The notes beneath the pieces are model-generated. The model saw nothing but the letters and a program-made list of their open reading frames with translations. It did not search any database and had not been told where the DNA came from. Positions 21,840-29,779 of a DNA stretch of 64,000 bases are shown in pieces. The stretch is from contig NZ_CP041764.1 in NCBI RefSeq assembly GCF_009817885.1, positions 2,294,001 through 2,358,000 on the forward strand. Direction: 5' to 3'. Position 1 is the stretch's first letter, and each line of letters opens with the position of its first letter. The DNA is from Serratia rhizosphaerae. Its GTDB lineage: Bacteria; Pseudomonadota; Gammaproteobacteria; Enterobacterales; Enterobacteriaceae. Position numbers and translations under genes: made by a program.

Positions 21840-21844
21840 TATAA

Positions 21845-21874
21845 AAAACCCTTTGCGCAAGCGAAGGGTTTTTT
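21845..21874 (+). terminator. Intrinsic terminator of the rRNA operon
   Basis: AAAACCCTTTGC and GCGAAGGGTTTT pair around a GCAA loop, followed by TTTTTT. It lies 6 bases after tRNA-Trp. Confidence 0.9.
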
Positions 21875-21963
21875 GCTTTTTACTCCCGCCATTTTTCCTT
21901 CACGTTAAATATTTCTGCGCTGATGATGCGTCTATAAATTGGCGAGTGGCTTTATTGCCGCTT

Positions 21964-21985
21964 AAAAGGCCATAGAGGCCTTTTT
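21964..21985. terminator. Bidirectional terminator between the rRNA operon and hdfR
   Basis: AAAAGGCC, ATAGA, GGCCTTTTT. The stem is flanked by A-runs and T-runs, so it can act for leftward hdfR and as a second stop for the rRNA operon. Confidence 0.65.
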
Positions 21986-22038
21986 GATTGGTGCAGAGTC
22001 CACCCCTACCATTGAAAAATTAAAACGGCTGTGGCGCC

Positions 22039-22866
22039 TCATGCTGCGGCATTTAAAGGTATTTTTAGTAGTTGACGGATAAGCGGCTGCTGATCGCTAT
22101 TTTGCAGCCAAACGGCATATAGCGGGCGCGTAATACTTGGCGCTTCTGCGTTGGCGATCAGGTTCGGATACTCCTTTTCCCATTGGCTTGGCAAAAAGGC
22201 GCAGCCGCCGGTGGTTTCCAGCAACTGGCGCGTCAGATGCGCAGATGTGGTAGTCAGAACCGGTACGGTCTCCGCGTCCAACATTCGGCTTTCCTGCTGA
22301 TGGAAATCCGCACCCCATTCCAGTTTGATATAGGGCATTGGCACCTGTCGATCGCGTAGCGATGAGGAAAAGAGTCGTAACGAAAAGTTGCCCAGTAGCT
22401 GGCTGGTTAATTCATCCATTTTGGGCGGCTCGGTGGTAATCAGTAAATCGAGCTGTCTTTCGTGCAGCTGTTTTACCAGCGAATGCCGTAATGCGATGCG
22501 TGCTTCCAGCTGTAATGTCTCACGCTGTTGGTAAAGCGACTGCAGCCACGGAGTTAGATAGGCTTCCCATAATGATGCGCTAGCGCCGATCGACAGTTCG
22601 CTATGCTGAGGCGATCGTACCACCTCTTTTTTAGCCAGCTGCCAGGTGTTCATCAGGCTTTCTGCGTAGGGCAGCAGACGTTCTCCGGCCGGCGTCAGAC
22701 GAATATTATTGCGGTGGCGGGTGAATAAATTCGCACCTAATTGATTTTCCAGCTGACGAATACGAAAGCTGACTGCCGACTGCGTTAAATACAGAGATTC
22801 TGCGGCTCGGCCAAAGTGACGCGTTCTACTGACCTCCAAAAAGGTTTTCAGTAATTCGGTATCCAC
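22039..22866 (-). CDS. hdfR: LysR-family regulator HdfR
   Basis: In E. coli HdfR is an H-NS-repressed LysR regulator that lowers flhDC (flagellar master operon) expression. The 275-residue protein has an N terminus almost identical to E. coli HdfR (MDTELLKTFLEVSRTRHFGR) with the helix-turn-helix at about 17-40, and a diverged effector domain. Translation starts at GTG 22866, preceded by GGAGAAAG at good spacing; a longer in-frame reading from 22926 would add a non-homologous stretch. It is divergent from maoP, as in E. coli. Confidence 0.94.
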   Translation of the reverse strand: MDTELLKTFLEVSRTRHFGRAAESLYLTQSAVSFRIRQLENQLGANLFTRHRNNIRLTPAGERLLPYAESLMNTWQLAKKEVVRSPQHSELSIGASASLWEAYLTPWLQSLYQQRETLQLEARIALRHSLVKQLHERQLDLLITTEPPKMDELTSQLLGNFSLRLFSSSLRDRQVPMPYIKLEWGADFHQQESRMLDAETVPVLTTTSAHLTRQLLETTGGCAFLPSQWEKEYPNLIANAEAPSITRPLYAVWLQNSDQQPLIRQLLKIPLNAAA

Positions 22867-22986
22867 GCCTTTCTCCAAAATTTTTTTGTCGTTAAGATTT
22901 AAATGTTTTGTTTTACACGCTGTCAAGCCTATCTAATACTCCGCGCCATAAACAGCACGGCCATAAGAGAATTAGGAGCGTGTCAG

Positions 22987-23325
22987 ATGGCGGATAGTTT
23001 CACCACGACTAATCGTTTTTTTGATAATAAACACTACCCTCGCGGGTTCTCCCGTCACGGCGATTTCACCATTAAAGAAGCGCAATTGCTAGAGCGTTTC
23101 GGCTATGCGTTCAATGAGTTGGATGCAGGGAAACGCCAGCCAGCCACTGAAGAAGAACAGCTGTTCGTCGCAGTGTGCCGCGGTGAACGCGAGCCGGTTA
23201 CCGAGCAGGAAAAAGTATGGACCAAGTATCTGGCACGCACGCGTCGCCCGAAAAAATTCCATACCCTGTCCGGCGGTAAGCCACAGGCTGACGCGGTGGA
23301 AGATTACACCGACAGCGATGATTAA
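22987..23325 (+). CDS. maoP: Macrodomain Ori organisation protein MaoP
   Basis: The 112-residue protein is very close to E. coli MaoP (formerly YifE), which acts with the nearby DNA site maoS to organise the Ori macrodomain of the chromosome. The start MADSFTTTNRFFDNKHYPRG and the end EDYTDSDD are conserved. The site maoS lies near maoP in E. coli; I cannot identify it by eye here. Divergent from hdfR, followed by a strong terminator. Confidence 0.95.
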   Translation: MADSFTTTNRFFDNKHYPRGFSRHGDFTIKEAQLLERFGYAFNELDAGKRQPATEEEQLFVAVCRGEREPVTEQEKVWTKYLARTRRPKKFHTLSGGKPQADAVEDYTDSDD

Positions 23326-23329
23326 AAAG

Positions 23330-23353
23330 AATGGGGCTTTGGCCCCATTTTTT
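23330..23353. terminator. Intrinsic terminator between convergent maoP and comM
   Basis: AATGGGGC and GCCCCATT around a TTTG loop, followed by TTTTTTA on the plus strand. It can also work leftward, since A-rich bases precede it. Confidence 0.85.
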
Positions 23354-24872
23354 ATTCCAGGCTGCGATGTAGCTGGATCAGCAGGCGCTCCATCCTCCGG
23401 TAGCCTAACGCTTCGCTGAGATGGTGACGGGCGATATGTTTCTCTCCTGCTAAATCGGCCAGCGTACGTGCGACCTTCAGAATGCGGTGCCAGGCACGTA
23501 CGGATAGCCCCAGTTTAAGCAACGTCGTTTCCAGATAGTGCGCGTCTGCATCACTCAGTGAGCAATCGCGATCCACCTCGGGCTTATCGAGAATGGCGTT
23601 AATCTTGCCGGCACGCTGTAATTGCCGCTCCCGCGCCGCCATGACCCGCTGGCGCACCTGCTGGCTGCTTTCCCCTATCTGTTGTTGTTTACTCAGCGTG
23701 CCGGGTGGCAGTAAGGGGACTTCGATCGATAAGTCGAACCGGTCGAGAAACGGCCCGGAAAGCCGCCCCAGGTAACGCAGTATCTGCTGCGGCGGGGTCC
23801 GGTTATGCATGCCCTGATAGTGGCCTGTCGGGCTGGGATTCATGGCGGCTATCAACTGAATCCGCGCCGGGAAGCAGACTTTGGCGCTGGCGCGTGAGAT
23901 CACGATCTCCCCGGACTCCAGCGGTTCGCGCAGGGCGTCCAGCGTGCGTCGTTCAAACTCTGGCAGCTCGTCAAGGAACAGCACGCCGTTGTGCGCCATG
24001 GATATTTCCCCCGGGCGCGGCAGAGAACCGCCGCCGACCAGCGCAGCCATGGATGCGCTGTGATGCGGTGCCCTGAATGGCCGCTGGCGCCACGGCAGCT
24101 TGCCGGCAGACTGATGCTGCAGACTGGCCACCGCAACGCTCTCCAGCGCTTCCTGGTCGGTTAACGGCGGTAATAACCCCGGTAGGCGGCTTGCCAGCAT
24201 GGTTTTGCCGGTGCCCGGCGGGCCGAGCAGCAGCAGGTTATGCCCGCCGGCGGCGGCGATCTCCAGCGCCCGCTTGGCCTGTTCCTGGCCGATAATATCC
24301 TGCAGGTCGCCCTGGCAGGCGTTGAACAGAGCGGCAGGAGGCTGGGCAAGCGCCAGCTCGCCCTGGCCCTGCAGAAAGGCGCAGACGGCCAGCAGGTGTG
24401 CCGCAACGCGTGTTCCCTCATCCGGCAGCAGACCAACTTCGCCCTCGTTTTCTTCGGGCAATATAAGCCCTCTGCCGTCTTGCTGCGCTGCAACCGCCGC
24501 AGGAATGGCGCCGCTGACGGCGCGCAGTGCGCCAGACAGCGCCAACTCGCCGAGAAATTCGTGTTTTGCCAACCGATCGGTTGGGATCTGTTCTGAAGCG
24601 GCAAGGATCGCCAGGGCGATTGGCAGATCGTAGCGCCCGCCTTCCTTGGGCAAGTCCGCCGGCGCCAGATTGACGGTAATGCGTTTTGCAGGAAAGGTAA
24701 AACCGTTGTTGAGCAACGCGCTGCGTACCCGATCTCTTGCTTCCTTGACCGTGGTTTCCGGCAGGCCGACCAACGTTAATCCGGGCAATCCGTTGCTGAT
24801 ATGAACTTCAACCGTCACCGACGGTGCCTGAACGCCCAGCGTAGCCCGAGTGAAAATAACCGCCAATGACAT
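23352..24872 (-). CDS. comM: ComM family magnesium-chelatase-like AAA+ ATPase
   Basis: Homologue of E. coli YifB and Haemophilus/Vibrio ComM, a hexameric helicase that aids branch migration during natural transformation. The protein has 506 residues. Residues 1 to about 165 form the ChlI-type N-terminal domain. The Walker A motif GPPGTGKT is at 217-224 and the Walker B motif VLFLDELPEF lies near residue 300. The C-terminal part is a Mg-chelatase-type domain. It is convergent with maoP. In E. coli ilvL follows directly upstream, but here an extra transporter gene intervenes. Confidence 0.94.
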   Translation of the reverse strand: MSLAVIFTRATLGVQAPSVTVEVHISNGLPGLTLVGLPETTVKEARDRVRSALLNNGFTFPAKRITVNLAPADLPKEGGRYDLPIALAILAASEQIPTDRLAKHEFLGELALSGALRAVSGAIPAAVAAQQDGRGLILPEENEGEVGLLPDEGTRVAAHLLAVCAFLQGQGELALAQPPAALFNACQGDLQDIIGQEQAKRALEIAAAGGHNLLLLGPPGTGKTMLASRLPGLLPPLTDQEALESVAVASLQHQSAGKLPWRQRPFRAPHHSASMAALVGGGSLPRPGEISMAHNGVLFLDELPEFERRTLDALREPLESGEIVISRASAKVCFPARIQLIAAMNPSPTGHYQGMHNRTPPQQILRYLGRLSGPFLDRFDLSIEVPLLPPGTLSKQQQIGESSQQVRQRVMAARERQLQRAGKINAILDKPEVDRDCSLSDADAHYLETTLLKLGLSVRAWHRILKVARTLADLAGEKHIARHHLSEALGYRRMERLLIQLHRSLE

Positions 24873-25204
24873 AGAGCCTCCTTACTCAGGTGGGCAGCAT
24901 GCGCTTCCCTGGCCGCGAATGCAGGGCATGATTGGCGAAATTGCGTCGTTAATTCAGATTAATGTTAATTATTTCATTGAGATACATATTTTCTGCGAGT
25001 TGTGCGGCAATACTGGCTAACAATTCCATGAATGATGCAACAAATTAGCAGGCTAACCAAGTTGCAACCAGAGAGTTAATGGGTGTATTTAACAATTGAT
25101 TAAAATAAAAAACACTTAATCAACACAATCCCCGACCGTCACCCGCTCCGCGGCGACTGCCGTTGAATCCCATTCACTTTGTACTCTATGGTAGGAATAA
25201 CGTT
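24873..25204. other. comM-transporter intergenic region
   Basis: 332 bases, AT-rich in the middle, between divergent comM and the MFS transporter. No gene is seen. It contains the inverted repeat TTGATTAA-N12-TTAATCAA (25096-25123) about 80 bases before the transporter start, a possible operator for an unidentified regulator. Confidence 0.5.
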
Positions 25205-26437
25205 ATGTTTGGTTGGACGTCGTTGCAACGCAATGCAGCCATCGCCAGCTTTGCCAGCTGGACGCTAGATGCTTTTGATTTCTTTGTTCTGGTTTTTCTG
25301 CTCAGCGATATTGCCGAGGCTTTCCACGTCGGTATGGAGGAGGTCACGCTGGCGATTCTGCTGACGCTGGCCGTACGGCCGATCGGTGCGCTGCTGTTTG
25401 GCCGAGCGGCGGAAAAGTATGGACGCAAGCCAATCCTGATGCTGAACATTGTGTTCTTCTCCGTGTTTGAGCTGCTGTCTGCCGCCGCGCCTTCGCTGAC
25501 CATCTTCCTGCTGCTGCGCGTGCTGTACGGCGTTGCCATGGGCGGCATCTGGGGCGTCGCCTCCTCGCTGGCGATGGAAAGCATTCCTGACCGTTCACGC
25601 GGCCTGATGTCCGGTATTTTCCAGGCGGGTTACCCGTTCGGTTATTTGCTGGCGGCGGTGGTGTACGGCACGCTGTTCGAGCTGTTGGGCTGGCGTGGTA
25701 TGTTTGTGATCGGCGCGGCGCCGATCTTGCTGCTGCCGTTTATTTACTATTGCGTGCAGGAGTCGCCGGTGTGGCTGGCAGCGCGTCAGCGCAAAGAAAG
25801 CACCGCGCTGCTGCCGGTGCTGAAGCAGCATTGGAAACTGTGTATTTATCTGGTCGCGCTGATGGCGGCGTTTAATTTCTTCTCTCACGGCACGCAGGAT
25901 CTGTATCCGGCGTTCTTGAAAGTTCAGCACGGTTTCGATCCAAAAACCGTCAGTATCATCGCGATTACCTACAATATCGCCTCAATTATCGGCGGCGTAT
26001 TTTTCGGCGTGCTGTCGGAAAAGATCGGCCGTAAAAAAGCCATTGTCATCGCCGCATTGTTGGCATTGCCGGTGATCCCGCTGTGGGCGTTTGCCAGCGG
26101 TTCGCTGATGTTAGGCATCGGTGCGTTTCTGATGCAGTTTATGGTGCAGGGCGCCTGGGGCGTGGTGCCGACTTACCTGAATGAGCTGGTGCCTGCCAAC
26201 ACGCGTGCGGTACTGCCGGGGTTTGTTTATCAACTGGGTAATTTGATTGCCTCGGTGAATGCGACGCTGCAGGCGAGCATCGCGGAAAGCCATGGCCATA
26301 ACTACGGTTTAGCGATGGCGATCATCGCCGGTACGGTGGCCATCGTGATTACTCTGCTGGTGATGTTTGGTAAAGACACGCGCGGCAAAGCGCTGTCCGG
26401 CGCGGCCAAATCGCCGGCTGTACATGTTAACGTTTGA
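25205..26437 (+). CDS. MFS transporter, SHS/lactate-sialate symporter-like
   Basis: Inner-membrane major facilitator of 410 residues with about 12 hydrophobic segments. The N-terminal SWTLDAFDFFVLVFLL and the loop RAAEKYGRKP after TM2 (with a second copy SEKIGRKK after TM8) are typical of the sialate:proton symporter / lactate transporter branch of the MFS, so an organic acid substrate is likely, but the actual substrate cannot be read from the sequence. ATG 25205 follows TAGGAATAACGTT. It sits between comM and the ilv leader, a place with no gene in E. coli, which may hint at transport of a branched-chain keto or hydroxy acid (speculative). Confidence 0.85.
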   Translation: MFGWTSLQRNAAIASFASWTLDAFDFFVLVFLLSDIAEAFHVGMEEVTLAILLTLAVRPIGALLFGRAAEKYGRKPILMLNIVFFSVFELLSAAAPSLTIFLLLRVLYGVAMGGIWGVASSLAMESIPDRSRGLMSGIFQAGYPFGYLLAAVVYGTLFELLGWRGMFVIGAAPILLLPFIYYCVQESPVWLAARQRKESTALLPVLKQHWKLCIYLVALMAAFNFFSHGTQDLYPAFLKVQHGFDPKTVSIIAITYNIASIIGGVFFGVLSEKIGRKKAIVIAALLALPVIPLWAFASGSLMLGIGAFLMQFMVQGAWGVVPTYLNELVPANTRAVLPGFVYQLGNLIASVNATLQASIAESHGHNYGLAMAIIAGTVAIVITLLVMFGKDTRGKALSGAAKSPAVHVNV

Positions 26438-26570
26438 AAATACAGCACTTTGTTCGAGGTATGACCAGATTGCGTAGAATAATAACGCAAAAAAAGTATT
26501 GTCATATCGAGTATGACTATGGTAACTCTGTAGACATTAGTTCGAAACGAGCACAGTGAACATACCTATT

Positions 26571-26669
26571 ATGAAAGCGTTTGCCCAAGTGATTAGCCTA
26601 GTCGTGATTAGCGTGGTGGTGATTATTATCCCACCGTGCGGGGCTGCACTTGGACGAAGAATGGCTTAA
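26571..26669 (+). CDS. ilvL: ilv operon leader peptide
   Basis: A 32-codon peptide, MKAFAQVISLVVISVVVIII followed by PPCGAALGRRMA. It carries clustered regulatory codons for isoleucine, valine and leucine and ends like E. coli IlvL (PPCGAALGR). Ribosome stalling on these codons when any of the three charged tRNAs is scarce should prevent the downstream terminator from forming. This ORF is too short for usual gene callers. Confidence 0.93.
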   Translation: MKAFAQVISLVVISVVVIIIPPCGAALGRRMA

Positions 26670-26692
26670 AAAACAAGCCGGAATCGCAAGAG

Positions 26693-26725
26693 AACCCCCG
26701 CACCGTCAGGTCCGGGGGTTTTTTA
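26693..26725 (+). terminator. Attenuator terminator of the ilvGMEDA operon
   Basis: AACCCCCG and CGGGGGTT form the stem with a 12-base loop, followed by TTTTTTA. It lies 24 bases after the ilvL stop and 87 bases before ilvG, in the classic attenuator position. Confidence 0.92.
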
Positions 26726-26811
26726 TTGGCAAGAGAAAAGTGAAGTGAGGGGCAGAGAGTGAACAACAGAACAAAATCCTGCAATTCTCGAAGTAAGGCG
26801 GGGAAATAACT

Positions 26812-28458
26812 ATGAATGGTGCTCAGTGGGTGGTTCAAGCGTTGCGCGCACAGGGGGTTGATACTGTATTCGGCTATCCGGGCGGCGCAATCATGCCGGT
26901 GTACGATGCGTTGTATGACGGCGGGGTGGAACACCTGCTGTGCCGTCATGAACAAGGGGCGGCGATGGCGGCGATCGGCTATGCGCGCGCCACCGGTAAA
27001 ACTGGCGTCTGCATCGCCACCTCCGGCCCCGGCGCCACCAACCTGATCACCGGCCTGGCGGATGCGTTGCTGGATTCCGTGCCCGTGGTGGCTATCACCG
27101 GGCAGGTCGGTTCTGCGTTGATCGGTACCGATGCCTTTCAGGAGATCGATGTTCTGGGCCTGTCGCTGGCCTGCACCAAGCACAGCTTCCTGGTGGAATC
27201 GCTGGATGCGCTGCCGGGCATCATGGCCGAGGCGTTTGCCATCGCCGCCAGCGGCCGTCCCGGCCCGGTGCTGATTGATATCCCGAAAGACATCCAACTG
27301 GCGCAGGCGGATTTACCGCCGCACCTGATGCCGGTCAACGACGAATTCGACCTGCCGATGGATGGCATCGAACAGGCCAGCGCCCTGTTGGCGCAGGCGC
27401 AAAAGCCGGTGCTGTACGTCGGCGGCGGCGTCGGTATGGCGCAGGCGGTGCCGGCGCTGCGCGCATTTATCGCCGCCACCCAGATGCCGACGGTCGCCAC
27501 CCTGAAAGGGCTGGGCGCGCCGGACGCCGCACACCCGTATTATCTCGGCATGCTGGGCATGCACGGCACCAAGGCGGCGAACCTGGCGGTGCAGGAGTGT
27601 GATTTGCTGATTGCGGTCGGGGCACGTTTTGACGATCGCGTGACCGGCAAGCTGAACGCCTTTGCGCCGCACGCCAACGTTATCCATATGGATATCGACC
27701 CCGTTGAGTTGAACAAACTGCGTCAGGCGCACGTTGCGCTGCAGGGCGATCTGAAGGCGCTGCTGCCGGCGCTGCAGCAACCGCTGACGATCGGCGAGTG
27801 GCAGCAGCGCGTCGGCGAACTGAAAGCGATGCACGCCTGGCGCTACGATCACCCGGGCCAGCCGATTTACGCGCCGTTATTGCTGAAACAGCTGTCGGAG
27901 CGCATGCCGGCCGATGCGGTGGTGACCACCGATGTCGGGCAGCACCAGATGTGGAGCGCCCAGCACATGACATTCAACCGGCCGGAAAACTTCATCACCT
28001 CCAGCGGGCTGGGCACCATGGGCTTTGGCGTGCCTGCCGCGGTCGGCGCACAGATCGCCCGGCCGGAAGATACGGTGATCTGCGTGTCTGGCGACGGCTC
28101 TTTCATGATGAACGTCCAGGAGCTGGGCACTATTAAGCGTAAGCAACTGCCGGTGAAGATCGTTTTGCTGGATAACCAGCGTCTGGGCATGGTGCGCCAG
28201 TGGCAGCAGCTGTTTTTTGACGGCCGTTACAGTGAGACCAACCTGTCCGATAACCCCGACTTCCTGACGCTGGCCAGCGCGTTCGGTATCCCCGGCCAGC
28301 GCATTACCCGTAAAGACCAGGTGGCGGAGGCGCTCGACGCGCTGTTAAACAGCGACGGGCCGTATCTGCTGCAGGTGGCGATTGATGAACTCGAAAACGT
28401 CTGGCCGCTGGTGCCGCCGGGCGCCGGCAACGAAACCATGTTGGAGAAAGTATCATGA
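26812..28458 (+). CDS. ilvG: Acetolactate synthase II, large subunit (intact)
   Basis: ThDP-dependent enzyme that condenses two pyruvates, or pyruvate and 2-oxobutyrate, in valine/leucine and isoleucine synthesis. The catalytic subunit has 548 residues. The N-terminal domain carries the ThDP-activating glutamate in CRHEQGAAMA (about E47) and SGPGATN near 80; the C-terminal domain has the metal/ThDP motif GDGSFMMN near residue 428. The frame is uninterrupted, unlike E. coli K-12, where ilvG is frameshifted. Isozyme II is typically resistant to valine feedback. The stop overlaps the ilvM start (ATGATG), so translation is coupled. Confidence 0.97.
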   Translation: MNGAQWVVQALRAQGVDTVFGYPGGAIMPVYDALYDGGVEHLLCRHEQGAAMAAIGYARATGKTGVCIATSGPGATNLITGLADALLDSVPVVAITGQVGSALIGTDAFQEIDVLGLSLACTKHSFLVESLDALPGIMAEAFAIAASGRPGPVLIDIPKDIQLAQADLPPHLMPVNDEFDLPMDGIEQASALLAQAQKPVLYVGGGVGMAQAVPALRAFIAATQMPTVATLKGLGAPDAAHPYYLGMLGMHGTKAANLAVQECDLLIAVGARFDDRVTGKLNAFAPHANVIHMDIDPVELNKLRQAHVALQGDLKALLPALQQPLTIGEWQQRVGELKAMHAWRYDHPGQPIYAPLLLKQLSERMPADAVVTTDVGQHQMWSAQHMTFNRPENFITSSGLGTMGFGVPAAVGAQIARPEDTVICVSGDGSFMMNVQELGTIKRKQLPVKIVLLDNQRLGMVRQWQQLFFDGRYSETNLSDNPDFLTLASAFGIPGQRITRKDQVAEALDALLNSDGPYLLQVAIDELENVWPLVPPGAGNETMLEKVS

Positions 28459-28718
28459 TGCAGCATCAACTCTCGATCCAGGCCCGTTTTCGCCCTGAAA
28501 TGTTAGAACGCGTATTGCGTGTCGTGCGTCATCGCGGCTTCCAGGTTTGTGCTATGAATATGGCGTCGGGCCTGAACAGCGACCGGGTCAATATCGAATT
28601 GACCGTTGCCAGCCAGCGTTCGGTAGATTTACTGTCATCCCAGTTAAATAAATTGATGGATGTCTCCTGCGTAGAAATCCAGCAACACAACAACACATCA
28701 CAACAAATACGCGCCTAA
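28455..28718 (+). CDS. ilvM: Acetolactate synthase II, small regulatory subunit
   Basis: ACT-domain subunit that activates and stabilises IlvG. The 87-residue product has the same length as E. coli IlvM and matches from MMQHQ to the C-terminal TSQQIRA. Its start overlaps the ilvG stop by 4 bases. ilvE follows after 20 bases with AAGGAAAG as ribosome-binding site. Confidence 0.96.
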   Translation: MMQHQLSIQARFRPEMLERVLRVVRHRGFQVCAMNMASGLNSDRVNIELTVASQRSVDLLSSQLNKLMDVSCVEIQQHNNTSQQIRA

Positions 28719-28738
28719 GACGCGAGAAGGAAAGAACA

Positions 28739-29665
28739 ATGACGAAGAAAGCCGATTATATCTGGTTCAATGGTGAGATGGTTCCTTGGGCCGAGGCTAA
28801 AGTACACGTGATGTCACATGCTTTGCATTACGGCACGTCGGTGTTTGAAGGGGTACGTTGCTATGACTCCCACAAAGGCCCGGTGGTGTTCCGCCACCGC
28901 GAGCATATGCAGCGCCTGCATGACTCGGCAAAAATCTACCGCATGCCGGTTTCCCAGAGCGTGGATGAGCTGATGGAAGCCTGCCGCGCCACGCTGCGTA
29001 AAAATAATCTGGTCAGCGCCTATATCCGTCCGCTGGTCTTCGTCGGTGATGTCGGGATGGGCGTTAACCCACCGGACGGCTACAAGACAGACGTGATTAT
29101 CGCGGCGTTTCCTTGGGGCGCGTATCTGGGTGAAGAGGCGCTGGACCAAGGTATCGATGCGATGGTTTCTTCCTGGCAGCGCGTGGCGCCAAATACTATC
29201 CCGACTGCGGCCAAAGCGGGCGGCAACTACCTCTCTTCCCTGCTGGTGGGCAGCGAAGCGCGCCGTCACGGTTATCAGGAAGGCATCGCGCTGGATGTGC
29301 ATGGCTACATCTCGGAAGGTGCCGGTGAAAACCTGTTTGAAGTAAAAGATGGTGTGCTGTTCACGCCGCCGTTCACCTCCTCGGCGCTGCCGGGCATTAC
29401 CCGCGACGCCATTATCAAACTGGCGAAAGATCTGGGTATTGAGGTGCGTGAGCAGGTGCTGTCGCGTGAATCGCTGTACCTGGCCGACGAAGTGTTTATG
29501 TCCGGCACCGCGGCGGAAATTACGCCGGTGCGCAGCGTTGACGGCATTCAGGTCGGCATCGGCAAGTGTGGCCCGGTCACCAAGCAGATTCAGCAGGCGT
29601 TCTTCGGCCTGTTTACCGGCGCCACCGAAGACAAATACGGCTGGCTGGATCCGATCAACCCATAA
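28739..29665 (+). CDS. ilvE: Branched-chain amino acid aminotransferase
   Basis: PLP-dependent fold-type IV transaminase making isoleucine, valine and leucine from their keto acids with glutamate. 308 residues. The PLP-binding lysine is K159 in TAAKAGGNYL, and the conserved DEVFMSGTAAEITPV segment near 250 is intact. Second enzyme unit of ilvGMEDA, with a 114-base gap before ilvD. Confidence 0.97.
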   Translation: MTKKADYIWFNGEMVPWAEAKVHVMSHALHYGTSVFEGVRCYDSHKGPVVFRHREHMQRLHDSAKIYRMPVSQSVDELMEACRATLRKNNLVSAYIRPLVFVGDVGMGVNPPDGYKTDVIIAAFPWGAYLGEEALDQGIDAMVSSWQRVAPNTIPTAAKAGGNYLSSLLVGSEARRHGYQEGIALDVHGYISEGAGENLFEVKDGVLFTPPFTSSALPGITRDAIIKLAKDLGIEVREQVLSRESLYLADEVFMSGTAAEITPVRSVDGIQVGIGKCGPVTKQIQQAFFGLFTGATEDKYGWLDPINP

Positions 29666-29723
29666 CAAACCACGCCAGACAGACAACACCACAGCCCCGC
29701 GCTTTGCTGTATCCGGGGAATAA

Positions 29724-29747
29724 ACGGGCGGTTCGTTCGCCGCCCGT
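29724..29747 (+). repeat. Hairpin in the ilvE-ilvD gap
   Basis: ACGGGCGG and CCGCCCGT pair perfectly around an 8-base loop. It is followed by ATAAAAA instead of a T-tract, so it is unlikely to stop transcription and may stabilise the upstream message. Confidence 0.55.
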
Positions 29748-29779
29748 ATAAAAACAGTATTTATTGGAGTGAAAAGAGC

